From contig NZ_PNFB01000002.1 in NCBI RefSeq assembly GCF_003347015.1, positions 124,001 through 188,000 on the forward strand: a stretch of 64,000 nt of DNA, given 5' to 3'. Shown here piece after piece: positions 25,284 to 34,161 of this stretch (position 1 is the stretch's first letter; each line of letters opens with the position of its first letter). The translations under genes and the position numbers were made by a program. The notes below the pieces were generated by a model. It was not told the DNA's origin. It ran no database searches and saw only the letters and a program-made list of their open reading frames with translations. Source of the stretch: Brachybacterium sp. YJGR34. GTDB lineage: Bacteria; Actinomycetota; Actinomycetes; Actinomycetales; Dermabacteraceae.

Positions 25284-25354
25284 GCCGATGTGACGCACTT
25301 GGTGCCCCCCGGCGGGCCGAGCCCCGTCCGGAGCGCCGAGTGCGTCACATCGGC
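25284..25354. repeat. long intergenic palindrome B
   Basis: Perfect 16-base arms (25284-25299, starting GCCGATGTG, and 25339-25354) around 39 bases; the stem can extend inward with mismatches. It lies between two divergent genes (RDD and MFS), so it cannot simply be a terminator for either. Confidence 0.7.
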
Positions 25355-25409
25355 AGGTCACCGGCTTCTCGCTCCCTGGAGCGAGGGCGGGGGAGAGCGC
25401 GCGCGGCGG

Positions 25410-25415
25410 TAGCCT
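25410..25415 (+). promoter_or_regulatory. candidate -10 box for the MFS gene at 25453
   Basis: TAGCCT lies 37 bases before the ATG; a ribosome site GGGAAGAAGG is present between them. Confidence 0.4.
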
Positions 25416-25452
25416 CGGGGGCGGGAGAACCGAGCTGGAGCAGGGAAGAAGG

Positions 25453-26787
25453 ATGAGCATGGGCGCCCGCGCCGACGACACCAGGGCCCTCGGAGGATCG
25501 CGCGCCTACATCGTCTGGATCGCCGCAGTGCTCGCCTACTCGGTGGCCGTGCTGCAGCGCACCACGATGGGCGTCTCCGGCCTCGAGGCGACCGAGCGCT
25601 TCGGCACCTCCGCCACCATCGTCTCGACCTTCGTGGTGCTCCAGCTGCTGGTGTACGCGCTGGCCCAGGTCCCCGCCGGGATCCTGCTGGACCGCTACGG
25701 CTCGCGGGTCACCCTGACCTGCGGTGCGCTGCTGATGATGGCGGGCCAGCTGCTGATCGCGCAGACCGATGTCGTCTCCGTCGCGATCGTCGCCCGGATC
25801 GTGGTGGGCGCCGGCGACGCCCTGACCTTCTCGAGCGCCGTGCGCCTGGTGCCGGCCTGGTTCCCGGCCGCGCGCGTCCCGGTGCTCACCCAGCTCACCG
25901 GCATCCTCGGGCAGGTGGGGCAGATCGCCTCCGCCGTCCCCTTCGTCGCGGTGCTCACCGTGGCGGGCTGGACCACCGCCTTCTCCACCGCCGCCGGGGT
26001 CAGTGCCTGCGCCGCGCTGCTGGCACTGCTCGTGGTGCGGGCCACGCCGCCGGGGATCCCGCGGCCCCGCGTCCGGCAGGATCTGCGGCGGATCCCGCTG
26101 GTGCTGGGCCGCATCGTCCGGCACCCCGCCACCCAGCTGGGCTTCTTCACGCACTTCACCGCCGGGTTCACGGGCATCGCCTTCTCGATGATGTGGGGCT
26201 ACCCGTATCTCACCGCCGGCGAGGGCCTCAGCCGACCGGCCGCCTCCGCGGTCATGACCGTGCTGGTGGTGGTCTCCATCGTGGCCGGCCCCGTGATCGG
26301 CACGCTCACCCAGCGCCACCCGCTGCGCCGCTCCACGCTGGTGCTGCTGATCCTCGCCACCATCGTGGTCCCGCTGGTGGCCGTGGTGCTGTGGCCCGGG
26401 CCCGCGCCGATCTGGCTTCTGCTGATCCTGGTCTCCGGCTTCTCGATCGGCGGGCCCGCCAGCAGCGTCGGCTTCGACTTCCCGCGCACCGGCATGGCCC
26501 GCCACCGGCTGGGCACCGCCACCGGCGTGGTGATCATGGGCGGTTTCTCCGGCGGGCTCATCGCGATCCTGCTGATCGGCGTGATCCTCGATGCGCTGCG
26601 CCCCGACGGGAACTACGACCTCGAGGCCTTCCGCCTCGCCTTCGCCGTGCAGATCCCGATGCTGCTGGCCGGGACCGTCGGCATGCTGGTCACGCGCCGC
26701 AGCCTGCGCCGTCGCCTGGCCGCGACCGGTCTGGTGGTCCCGCCGTGGCGCGACGTGTGGCGCAACGGCCGCTGGCGCCGGCTCTGA
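25453..26787 (+). CDS. MFS transporter (NarK/NNP-like)
   Basis: A 444-residue major facilitator with 12 probable helices. AQVPAGILLDRYGSRVTLTCG is the MFS loop 2-3 motif (G-x3-D-R-x-G-x-R), followed by RIVVGAGDALTFSSAVRLVPAWFP, which resembles the nitrate/nitrite and related anion porter group. Substrate unknown. Ribosome site GGGAAGAAGG before the ATG. A 198-base spacer with palindrome C follows. Confidence 0.85.
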   Translation: MSMGARADDTRALGGSRAYIVWIAAVLAYSVAVLQRTTMGVSGLEATERFGTSATIVSTFVVLQLLVYALAQVPAGILLDRYGSRVTLTCGALLMMAGQLLIAQTDVVSVAIVARIVVGAGDALTFSSAVRLVPAWFPAARVPVLTQLTGILGQVGQIASAVPFVAVLTVAGWTTAFSTAAGVSACAALLALLVVRATPPGIPRPRVRQDLRRIPLVLGRIVRHPATQLGFFTHFTAGFTGIAFSMMWGYPYLTAGEGLSRPAASAVMTVLVVVSIVAGPVIGTLTQRHPLRRSTLVLLILATIVVPLVAVVLWPGPAPIWLLLILVSGFSIGGPASSVGFDFPRTGMARHRLGTATGVVIMGGFSGGLIAILLIGVILDALRPDGNYDLEAFRLAFAVQIPMLLAGTVGMLVTRRSLRRRLAATGLVVPPWRDVWRNGRWRRL

Positions 26788-26843
26788 GGCCGACCGGGCC
26801 GGTGCGGGTGCCGCGGCACCCCCACGGGCTCGCGGCGCGCACC

Positions 26844-26891
26844 GATGTCAGATGTGCCGCTCGGCGCGCTCCGAGCGGCACATCTGACATC
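26844..26891. repeat. perfect intergenic palindrome C
   Basis: Perfect 21-base arms (26844-26864 starting GATGTCAGATGTG, and 26871-26891) around a 6-base loop. It could end transcription of the MFS gene, but the arm starting GAT and ending ATC and the form resemble palindromes A, B and D. Confidence 0.85.
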
Positions 26892-26924
26892 AGCGGCCGG
26901 CCCCCGCCCACCATCGCGCGCCGC

Positions 26925-26954
26925 TTGCCGCGGCCGGGCGCGGTGACGTAGCGT
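26925..26954 (+). promoter_or_regulatory. promoter of the Gfo/Idh/MocA gene
   Basis: TTGCCG (26925-26930), an 18-base spacer and TAGCGT (26949-26954), 31 bases before the start codon. Confidence 0.45.
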
Positions 26955-26985
26955 TCCTCACGACACTTAATTTCAAGGAGGAAGT

Positions 26986-28257
26986 ATGTCGTTCACGCTG
27001 GGCATCGTCGGGATCGGTCAGTTCGGTTCCCATTTCGCAGAGCTCTTCGCCGCGCACCCCGAGATCGACGGGATCTACGCCGTGGACTCCGTCCCCGAGC
27101 GCATCGACGCGGTCGAGGCTCGCGGCGTGCACTTCGCCGGACGCTTCGACACCTTCGAGGAGCTGCTCGCCTCCGACGTCGACGCCGTCGCCATCTTCAC
27201 CCAGCGCTGGACCCACGGCGAGCACGCCCTGGCTGCCCTGCGCGCGGGCAAGCACGTCTACTCCGCGGTGCCCATGGCCATCGAGGAGGAGGAGATCCGG
27301 CAGATCACCGAGGAGGTGCAGCGCACCGGCCTCGTCTACATGATGGGCGAGACCAGCCAGTACAACGCGGCCGTGGTGCTGGCCCGCCGCCTGCACCGCA
27401 GCGGGATCTTCGGCGAGGTGTTCTATGCCGAGGGCGACTACGTCCACGACATGGACCTCGGCTTCTACGACGCCTACAAGTACTCCGGCGGCGAGGCCTG
27501 GAAGTCCACCGCCTCCTACCCGCCGCTGCTGTACCCCACCCACTCGATCGGCGGCATCCTGGGCGTGCTGGGGGAGCGGCACGCGGTCTCCGTCTCCGCG
27601 CTGGGCCGGCCCGACACCCGCGGCGACGGCGTGTTCGACAAGGACGTCTCGATGTTCTCCAACGACGTCTCCAACGCCTTCGCCCTGTTCGAGATGGACA
27701 ACGGCGGCGCCTTCCGCACCAACGAGCTGCGCCGCGTGGGCTACCCCAGCCACAAGCGCGAGAGCCGCTTCCGCTTCTTCGGCGAGGAGTCCAGCTTCGA
27801 GGAGACCATCGACGTCACCTACTGGCACGACAAGCAGACCGTGCTCGAGGTGACCGACCTGATCGCCACCGAGGCCACCATGAGCCTGGACGATCCGCGC
27901 CTGGCCGACGTCTCGGAGACCCTGCGCGATGCCTTCGTGGCCGGCGCCGCCCGCGCCCACCACCAGGCTCGCCTGCCCCGGGAGTTCCAGGGCATGCCCA
28001 ACGGGCACGAGGGCGCCCACCACTTCCTGGTGGACGACTTCGCCCGCGCGGTGGTGGACGGCATGCAGCCGGCGGTCAACGCCTGGCAGGCCGCGCGCTA
28101 CACCCTGCCCGGCGTCATCGCCCACCAGTCCATGAACCAGCGCGGCGAGCGGCTCGAGATCCGCGACCTCGGCGACTGCCCGCTGCCGGTCCAGGACCTC
28201 GACGCGGGCCAGGAGACCCTGGACCGCGCCGCGCTCGAGGCGCTGCTCGGCCGGTGA
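26986..28257 (+). CDS. Gfo/Idh/MocA family NAD(P)-dependent oxidoreductase
   Basis: A 423-residue oxidoreductase. The Rossmann motif GIVGIGQFGSHFAELF starts at residue 6, the EKP-like catalytic lysine region appears as AGKHVYSAVPMA (about residue 88), where the family's E-K-P is replaced by S-A-V-P, which is unusual. The C-terminal domain has WKSTASYPPLLYPTHSIGGI with the family histidine (THS). The substrate is probably a sugar or cyclitol; no transporter is adjacent. An AAGGAGG ribosome site precedes the ATG in a short AT-rich leader. A strong hairpin follows. Confidence 0.88.
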   Translation: MSFTLGIVGIGQFGSHFAELFAAHPEIDGIYAVDSVPERIDAVEARGVHFAGRFDTFEELLASDVDAVAIFTQRWTHGEHALAALRAGKHVYSAVPMAIEEEEIRQITEEVQRTGLVYMMGETSQYNAAVVLARRLHRSGIFGEVFYAEGDYVHDMDLGFYDAYKYSGGEAWKSTASYPPLLYPTHSIGGILGVLGERHAVSVSALGRPDTRGDGVFDKDVSMFSNDVSNAFALFEMDNGGAFRTNELRRVGYPSHKRESRFRFFGEESSFEETIDVTYWHDKQTVLEVTDLIATEATMSLDDPRLADVSETLRDAFVAGAARAHHQARLPREFQGMPNGHEGAHHFLVDDFARAVVDGMQPAVNAWQAARYTLPGVIAHQSMNQRGERLEIRDLGDCPLPVQDLDAGQETLDRAALEALLGR

Positions 28258-28284
28258 CCTGAGCGCGTGGCCCGGCCCGGGACG

Positions 28285-28315
28285 CGGGCCCGGCCACGCC
28301 GAACGGCCGGGCCCG
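28285..28315. terminator. terminator between convergent oxidoreductase and PHP genes
   Basis: Perfect 11-base arms CGGGCCCGGCC (28285-28295) and GGCCGGGCCCG (28305-28315) around a 9-base loop; a second overlapping stem can form to 28341. Confidence 0.6.
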
Positions 28316-28356
28316 GGAGATCCCTCCCGAGCCCGGCCGCCGTCTGCGCGGGAGGC

Positions 28357-30102
28357 TCAGCGCACGTCGACGAACACCGGGTTGGCGTAGAACCAGGTGT
28401 CGGCCCAGGGGTCGGCGTCGCCCAGCTCCTCGCCGTGGAGCTGCGGCCCGGCTGGGTCCACCTCGGCGCCGTGGTAGCCGGCGCCCAGGCGGTTGCCGTC
28501 GGAGCCGCGGAAGCGCACGTAGAACGGTCCCTGCACATCCTCGAACACGTGGGTGAGGGTGTAGGTGCCGCGTCGGCCGGCGGTGTCGATCTGCCGCACC
28601 ACCCGGCTCGCCGGGGCGCGGAGCTCGTCGGGATCAGCGACCGGTCCGGTGACCGGCCCGGAGATCAGGTCGACGTGGTCGAGGTGGGGGAGGATCCCGG
28701 CGGAGTTCTCCGTGTCGCTCGTGGTGATGCGCAGAGTGACCTGCACGTCCTGGCCCCGCCGGACGGTCAGGCGGCCACCCAGGGTGACCTCCGGGCCGGT
28801 CACCCGGTCCCGGCCGCCGCCGGTGGAGAGACCCTGGACGGAGACCTCGAAGCCGTCCAGCAGATGCCCGTGGTCGATCCACATCCGCCCGCCGCGGATC
28901 GCCTCCATCACCGCACCGTAGGAGCGGTCCGTGGCGCCGGTGTGGATGCGCGCGAACTCGCCGGGCCAGTAGTCGGAGCCGTTCTGCTGCTCGCCGGCCT
29001 CGACGGGGTCCGGGCGGCGGCCGCGCACCGCCCACTTGTCGAACTCGTTCTCGAGCGAGGTGTAGGGCTCCTCGTCCGGGTAGTCACCGATCCGTCGCGT
29101 GTCGCGCACCTGCAGGTGATGGTCGGAGTTCGCGGTGATCCAGAAGGGGAGTCCCTCGCAGAGCATCGAGTCCCAGACGCCGCCGACGGTCGCGGTCATC
29201 CAGTCGAAGCCGCCCCAGGGTCGGTACGCCTCGAGCGGATAGCCGGCGAAGGAGTCCGGCCGCGGGGCGTTGGTGTACTCGCCGCGCTGGTCCCCGGCGC
29301 GGGCGAAGGTGCTGACGCCGGAGCCCTGGGCGCCGGGAGCGCCCTCCATCCCGACCATGATCTCGGGATCCGCGTCGCGCCACAGGCGCATCTCGTGCGG
29401 GGAGTCGATGCCCAGGCGCATGGGGTGGTTGGCGAGCACCAGGGCGTCGTCGATGCGCCCCTCGCGCTTCTGCTGACCCAGCCAGGCGATCGCCGCGGCG
29501 GCCTTGGCCTCCCAGTCGGCCTGCTGGGCCGGGCCGGACGGCTTCTCCCAGCCGTTGAGCTTGCCGTCGAAGGTCAGCTCGAAGGCGCGCAGGATGTCGC
29601 GGCTGTCCTTCCCGGGCGCCATGATCACGCTGCCGTGCTCGGCCGCGGGGATGTACCACTCCAGGCCCTGGAAGATCAGCAGGTCGCGGCGGGTGCGCTC
29701 CTCGTCGAGCAGCGCACCCGAGTCCCACAGGCCCTGGTCGGCATGGGCGAAGTTCGCGTGCTCGGTGAAGGCCAGCCAGTCCACGCCGAAGCGCTGGGCC
29801 GCATCGAGCTGGTCCTGGATGCGGTACTTCGCATCGTGCGAGAACACGGTGTGCACGTGGTGATCGCCCACCAGCCAGGTGAGGTGCTTGGGGCGCACGG
29901 TCCGCGACGGCGACGCGGTCGCGGCCGGGCCCCCGGCGGTCAGGGCCGCGGCACCGGCGCCCGCTCCCAGCGCGGCGAGGGCCCCCGCACGCAGCATCCC
30001 GCGGCGCGAGAACCCCAGGGAGGCCAGCTCCGCATCGGCGAGGGCGATCCTCCGGGCGGTGGGGGCGGGGCCGGAGGCGCAGGGACGGCGGGCTGAGCTC
30101 AT
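28357..30102 (-). CDS. Tat-exported PHP-domain phosphoesterase
   Basis: A 581-residue secreted enzyme. The Tat signal is at FSRRGMLRAGALAALGAGAG (residues 31-50) followed by an Ala-rich helix to about 65. The PHP metal-binding motif GDHHVHTVFSHDAKY gives His82 and His84, then FTEHANF (His115) and later ANSDHHLQV; these bind two or three metal ions that hydrolyse phosphoesters. A C-terminal domain of about 200 residues is beta-rich with no recognised motif. Start ATG 30102 has GGAG six bases upstream. Likely role is extracellular phosphate release or nucleotide/phosphonate metabolism; not provable from here. Confidence 0.8.
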   Translation of the reverse strand: MSSARRPCASGPAPTARRIALADAELASLGFSRRGMLRAGALAALGAGAGAAALTAGGPAATASPSRTVRPKHLTWLVGDHHVHTVFSHDAKYRIQDQLDAAQRFGVDWLAFTEHANFAHADQGLWDSGALLDEERTRRDLLIFQGLEWYIPAAEHGSVIMAPGKDSRDILRAFELTFDGKLNGWEKPSGPAQQADWEAKAAAAIAWLGQQKREGRIDDALVLANHPMRLGIDSPHEMRLWRDADPEIMVGMEGAPGAQGSGVSTFARAGDQRGEYTNAPRPDSFAGYPLEAYRPWGGFDWMTATVGGVWDSMLCEGLPFWITANSDHHLQVRDTRRIGDYPDEEPYTSLENEFDKWAVRGRRPDPVEAGEQQNGSDYWPGEFARIHTGATDRSYGAVMEAIRGGRMWIDHGHLLDGFEVSVQGLSTGGGRDRVTGPEVTLGGRLTVRRGQDVQVTLRITTSDTENSAGILPHLDHVDLISGPVTGPVADPDELRAPASRVVRQIDTAGRRGTYTLTHVFEDVQGPFYVRFRGSDGNRLGAGYHGAEVDPAGPQLHGEELGDADPWADTWFYANPVFVDVR

Positions 30103-30299
30103 GGGGTTCTCCGAGGTCGGGGGAGGGTGACCGGAGGACCCTAGGGACGGCGCACGTCCGGCAGGAATCCGGATCATGACGCCGCGGTGAACGGAGCGCA
30201 CCCGCGCGCTGGGAACGCGGCTGTCAGATGCGTGACACTGTGAGCAGACGCACCGGCAGCGCCCGGTGCGCCCCACCGCCCCGCCGAGAAGGGATGAGC

Positions 30300-31787
30300 A
30301 TGACCCCCTCACCGACCCCCTCCTCGAGTCCGTCCCCGGCGTGGGATGCCGATGCTCTCGGCGTCCTCATGGCGCCGGTGACCGGCACCGAGCTGCCCCA
30401 GTGGCTGGGCGAGGCGCTCGACGCCGGGCTCGCCTCGGTCATCCTCTTCGGCCAGAACACCCCGGATCCGCACACCGCGGCCCGCCTGGCCCGCGCGATC
30501 CACGCCCGCGCCGAGGACTGCGCCGTGGCGATCGACGAGGAGGGCGGGGACGTTACCCGCCTCCAGAGCGACACCGGCTCCGACCTCCCCACCGCCTGGG
30601 CGCTCGGCGAGGCGGACGATCCCGAGCTCACCCGGGACGCGGGCCGCGCGCTGGGCGATCTGCTGGCGGCCTGCGACCTGGACCTCGACCTCGCCCCGGT
30701 GCTCGACGTCTCCACCGACCCGGCGAACCCCGTGATCGGCACCCGCGCCTTCGGCGACGATCCCGACCGGGTCGCCGCCCACGCCCGCGCCTTCGCGGGC
30801 GGACTCATCGACGCCGGGCTCGGCACCTGCGCGAAGCACTTCCCCGGCCACGGCGCGACCGCGACCGATTCCCACACCGCCCTGCCGCTGATCGACCTGG
30901 ACCGGCGCGAGATCGAGGAGGAGCACCTGGCGCCCTTCCGGATCGTGCCCTGGCTGGACGCGGTGATGACCGCGCACGTGCTGGTCCCGGCGCTCGGCGA
31001 GGGCCCCGCCTCGATCTCGTCCTGGTCCCGTCCGCTGCTGGAGCGCACCATGGGCGGCACCTTCCACGGCCTGGTCATCACCGATGCCCTCGACATGGCC
31101 GCCGTCGCCGAGGACCCGGGCTTCGGCGAGGCCGTGGTCCGGGCCGTGGAATCCGGCGCCGACCTGCTGTGCCTGGGCAGCTCGGCCCGGCGCGAGGACC
31201 GGCAGATGCTGCGCGAGGCGCACGATGCCCTGGTGGGCGCGGTTCGCGCCGGGCGGATCCCTCGGGAGGTCCTGCACCGGCGCGCCGAGGGCACCCGTTC
31301 CCAGCTGCGCACGCTGCGCACCCGTCGGCGCGCCGTCCCCTCCGTGAGCATCGAGACCGCGCTGACCCGGGCCCAGCGCCTGGGCGCCGAGGCCGCAGCG
31401 CGCGCCGTCCGCGTCCGCGACGCCCGCCTGGATCTGCGGCCCGCCATGGTCCTCGACCTGCGCCACCGCGCCCAGCACGCCTCCGGAGCACGCTCCCAGC
31501 AGCTGGTCTGGGCGCTGCGCGAGCGGGGGATCAGCGCCGACGTCCCGTACTACCCCGACCAGGTGGGCTCCGGGGGCCAGGTCCTCGCGATCACGCGCCT
31601 GCCCCGCAGCGATGAGGAGGAGGCCCGGCGGCTCGCGGAGCTCCTGGCACGCCGGCCCGACGCGATCGTGATCCACACCGGGGTGCCCGACGCCGCGCCG
31701 GAGCATCGCCGGCGCGTGCTCGCCCACGGCGCCGGCCGCACCATGATGCGCGCGGCCGTGGATCGCCTGCTGCGTGGGGAGGACTGA
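30300..31787 (+). CDS. nagZ: beta-N-acetylhexosaminidase NagZ (GH3)
   Basis: A 495-residue family 3 glycoside hydrolase. The NagZ-specific loop KHFPGHGATATDSHT carries the catalytic Asp/His dyad of this class, AIDEEGGDVTRLQ is the family start of the barrel, and VITDALDM holds the nucleophile aspartate. A C-terminal extension of about 150 residues, seen in Gram-positive NagZ homologues, follows. NagZ removes GlcNAc from muropeptides. I choose ATG 30300, with AAGGG six bases upstream, over the in-frame ATG at 30294 directly against it. No signal peptide is seen. Its stop overlaps the anmK start (TGATG). Confidence 0.9.
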   Translation: MTPSPTPSSSPSPAWDADALGVLMAPVTGTELPQWLGEALDAGLASVILFGQNTPDPHTAARLARAIHARAEDCAVAIDEEGGDVTRLQSDTGSDLPTAWALGEADDPELTRDAGRALGDLLAACDLDLDLAPVLDVSTDPANPVIGTRAFGDDPDRVAAHARAFAGGLIDAGLGTCAKHFPGHGATATDSHTALPLIDLDRREIEEEHLAPFRIVPWLDAVMTAHVLVPALGEGPASISSWSRPLLERTMGGTFHGLVITDALDMAAVAEDPGFGEAVVRAVESGADLLCLGSSARREDRQMLREAHDALVGAVRAGRIPREVLHRRAEGTRSQLRTLRTRRRAVPSVSIETALTRAQRLGAEAAARAVRVRDARLDLRPAMVLDLRHRAQHASGARSQQLVWALRERGISADVPYYPDQVGSGGQVLAITRLPRSDEEEARRLAELLARRPDAIVIHTGVPDAAPEHRRRVLAHGAGRTMMRAAVDRLLRGED

Positions 31788-32980
31788 TGTCGCTGCGCGT
31801 GCTCGGCATGATGTCCGGGACCAGTCTCGACGCGATCGACGTGGTGCTGGTCGACCTCCGCCGCGACGAGCGCGAGGAGACCGTGCTCGAGGCCGAGCTC
31901 CTCTACGTCGGCGAGGAGCCCTGGCCGGAGGAGACCCGCGCTGCGCTGCTCGCCGTCCTCCCGCCCGCGCCCGCCGACGTCGCCGCCTGGAACCGTCTGC
32001 ACGCCGCGGTGGGGGAGGGCTTCGCCGCAGCCGCCGGGCGCGTGCTCGCGCGCCACGGCGGCGCGGACCTCCTCGCCGTCCATGGGCAGACCCTGCATCA
32101 CGACGTCGGCCCCGGTGGCGTGGTGGCCTCCACCCTCCAGATCGGCGATCCCGCCCGCCTCGTCGCCGCCACCGGCGTGCCCGTGCTCCACGACCTGCGC
32201 TCGGCGGACGTCGCCGCGGGCGGCCAGGGCGCTCCGCTGGCCCCGATCCTCGATCAGCTGCTACTGGGGGATCGCGGCCACCCGACCGCGGTGCTGAACA
32301 TCGGCGGGATCACCAATGTCACCCTCGTCGGCGCCGGGGATGTGATCGCCGGGGACCTGGGCCCCGGCAACGCCCTGCTCGATGCCGCCGTCCACGCCGC
32401 GACCGGCGCCTCCTGCGACGTCGACGCCGAGCTCGCCCGTTCCGGCGCCGTCGACGTCGCGGCGCTCGAGGTCTTGTTGGGCGATCCCTTCTACGCCCGG
32501 CCCCTGCCCCGCTCCACCGGCCGCGAGCACTTCGACACCGCCTACCTGCGCCGGATGCTCGGCGAGGACGCGCTCGCCGCGCTCGCGCTGCCGGACCTGC
32601 TGGCGACGCTCGTCGAGCTCACGGCGGTGAGCATCGCGCGCGGCCTCGCCCCGCTCGGCGCCGCGGAGGTCATCGTCTCCGGCGGCGGGATCCGCAATCC
32701 GCTGCTGCGCGAGCGGCTCGCCGCCCGCCTCGCTCCGGTCCCGCTGCGGGACGCCGATGCGCTGGGGATCCCGGCCGACGGGAAGGAGGCGCTGCTCATG
32801 GCCCTGCTCGGGTGGCTGAGCGCGCACGGACTGCCCGGCACCCTCGAGCGCGGCGACGGCACCGCCCACACCGGGGCGCACCGTCCCGTCGTGCTCGGAT
32901 CGCTCACGCCGCCCCACGCGCTGCGGGAGCTGCCGGTCGATCCTCGTCCCGTCCGCCGGCTGGTGCTGCGGCGCGCCTGA
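31787..32980 (+). CDS. anmK: anhydro-N-acetylmuramic acid kinase
   Basis: A 397-residue kinase that opens 1,6-anhydroMurNAc and phosphorylates it to MurNAc-6-phosphate. The family N-terminus VLGMMSGTSLDAIDVVLVDL, HGQTLHHD and AVLNIGGITNVTLVG (ASKHA nucleotide-binding region) plus GDLGPGNALLD are diagnostic. The start overlaps the nagZ stop by one base, so the two recycling enzymes are co-translated. MurQ, which uses its product, is encoded at 43443. Confidence 0.95.
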   Translation: MSLRVLGMMSGTSLDAIDVVLVDLRRDEREETVLEAELLYVGEEPWPEETRAALLAVLPPAPADVAAWNRLHAAVGEGFAAAAGRVLARHGGADLLAVHGQTLHHDVGPGGVVASTLQIGDPARLVAATGVPVLHDLRSADVAAGGQGAPLAPILDQLLLGDRGHPTAVLNIGGITNVTLVGAGDVIAGDLGPGNALLDAAVHAATGASCDVDAELARSGAVDVAALEVLLGDPFYARPLPRSTGREHFDTAYLRRMLGEDALAALALPDLLATLVELTAVSIARGLAPLGAAEVIVSGGGIRNPLLRERLAARLAPVPLRDADALGIPADGKEALLMALLGWLSAHGLPGTLERGDGTAHTGAHRPVVLGSLTPPHALRELPVDPRPVRRLVLRRA

Positions 32981-32983
32981 TCC

Positions 32984-33973
32984 TCATGCCGCGGCGTCCG
33001 GGAGCGCGGCCGGGCGGTCGCCTGTGCCCCGGGGCAGGATCAGCAGCCCCGCGGCCGCCATCAGCACGATGCCGATCAGGCCGAGCGGCGTGTCCACGAA
33101 GGGGTTCATCGCCGCGGGCGTCTCCTGGGTGCTGACGATCCCCAGCGCCAGGCCGAGGGTCGAGTTCAGGGTCGCGTGGGCGAAGGCGGCCGGGATCGGG
33201 TTGCCGCCGACGCGCTCCGTGATCGCCCCGAACAGGAGGTTCATGGCGATGCAGGCCAGCACGAACATGCCGATCGCCGCCGGGCGGGGCGCGCCGGGAT
33301 AGTTGTAGCCGATGAGGGTGACCGGCAGGTGCCACAGCGACCAGATCACGCCGCCGACGATCACCCCGCCGAGCAACCCCAGCGGCTTCAGCCGCGGCCA
33401 GAGCCAGCCGCGCCAGCCGACCTCCTCGCCGAAGGCCGGCACTGCGGTCACCAGCACCCCGATGGCCGTGCTGAGCAGCACCAGGGCGATCGCCGCGGAG
33501 GTCGGCATCTCGGCGCCGGCCTCCGCGAACTGGTCCGTCACGATCCCGGCCCAGGTCCGGCCGCTGAGGTCGCCGGGCACGCCCCGCAGCACCATGAGCA
33601 CTGCGGTGGCGGCGTTGAGCGCGACGATCAGCAGCACCGCCAGCGGGGTCCAGAGCGCGAGGCGGTGCCACCGTCCCCGGAAGCGCAGTCCCACGGCGTC
33701 ACGCCAGGCGACCCGGTCGACGAGCTTCGCGACCACCACGGTCGCGATCAGCGGACCGGCCATGCCCACGGCGATCAGCGGGGTGAACAGCGGATGCGCG
33801 ATGCCGCCGTCGAGCAGTCAGAACGGGGCGGCGCAGAGAGCGAGGACGGCGAGGGCGAGGCCGGAGAAGATCCCGACGCTGCGCCAGGGGACGGACGGGG
33901 TGCGCACCGGCGGCGGCGAGGTCCGGGGCGGTGCCGGGGGAGCGGGCAGGTCCGAGCGGGGTGAGGAGGTCAT
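32984..33973 (-). pseudogene. CPBP intramembrane protease gene interrupted by one in-frame stop
   Basis: Read as one frame, positions 33973 to 32984 encode a 329-codon CPBP protein (MTSSPRSDLP...) whose only interruption is a TGA at 33818-33820, between ALCAAPF and LLDGGIAHPLF. A one-base change from TGG (Trp) would restore it. The catalytic part after the stop is intact: FGEEVGWRGWLWPRL, WHLPVT and AFAHATLNS. A shorter protein of about 260 residues could start near 33769, so activity may survive. An alternative start is at 34048. It is divergent from the E1-alpha gene and ends three bases from anmK. Confidence 0.7.
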
Positions 33974-34143
33974 GTCCTCACGCTCGACGGGCGCTCCGCG
34001 CCGGTCAACCGCGGCGGGGCGCGCGTCGACGAAGGTCGGAGCGGACATGTCCTCCGGGGGCGGCCGACCGGTCGGGGCCGGTCCGAAGGTCGGTCACCGC
34101 GACAGCCCGGGGGAGCTGCGGTCCTTTCGTCCTTACGGCACCG

Positions 34144-34149
34144 TAGGTT
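34144..34149 (+). promoter_or_regulatory. candidate -10 box of the 2-oxoacid dehydrogenase operon
   Basis: TAGGTT ends 12 bases before GTG 34162; with a typical start 6-7 bases after the box, the 5' leader would be about six bases or none. Confidence 0.4.
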
Positions 34150-34161
34150 ACGCTCGCGTCC

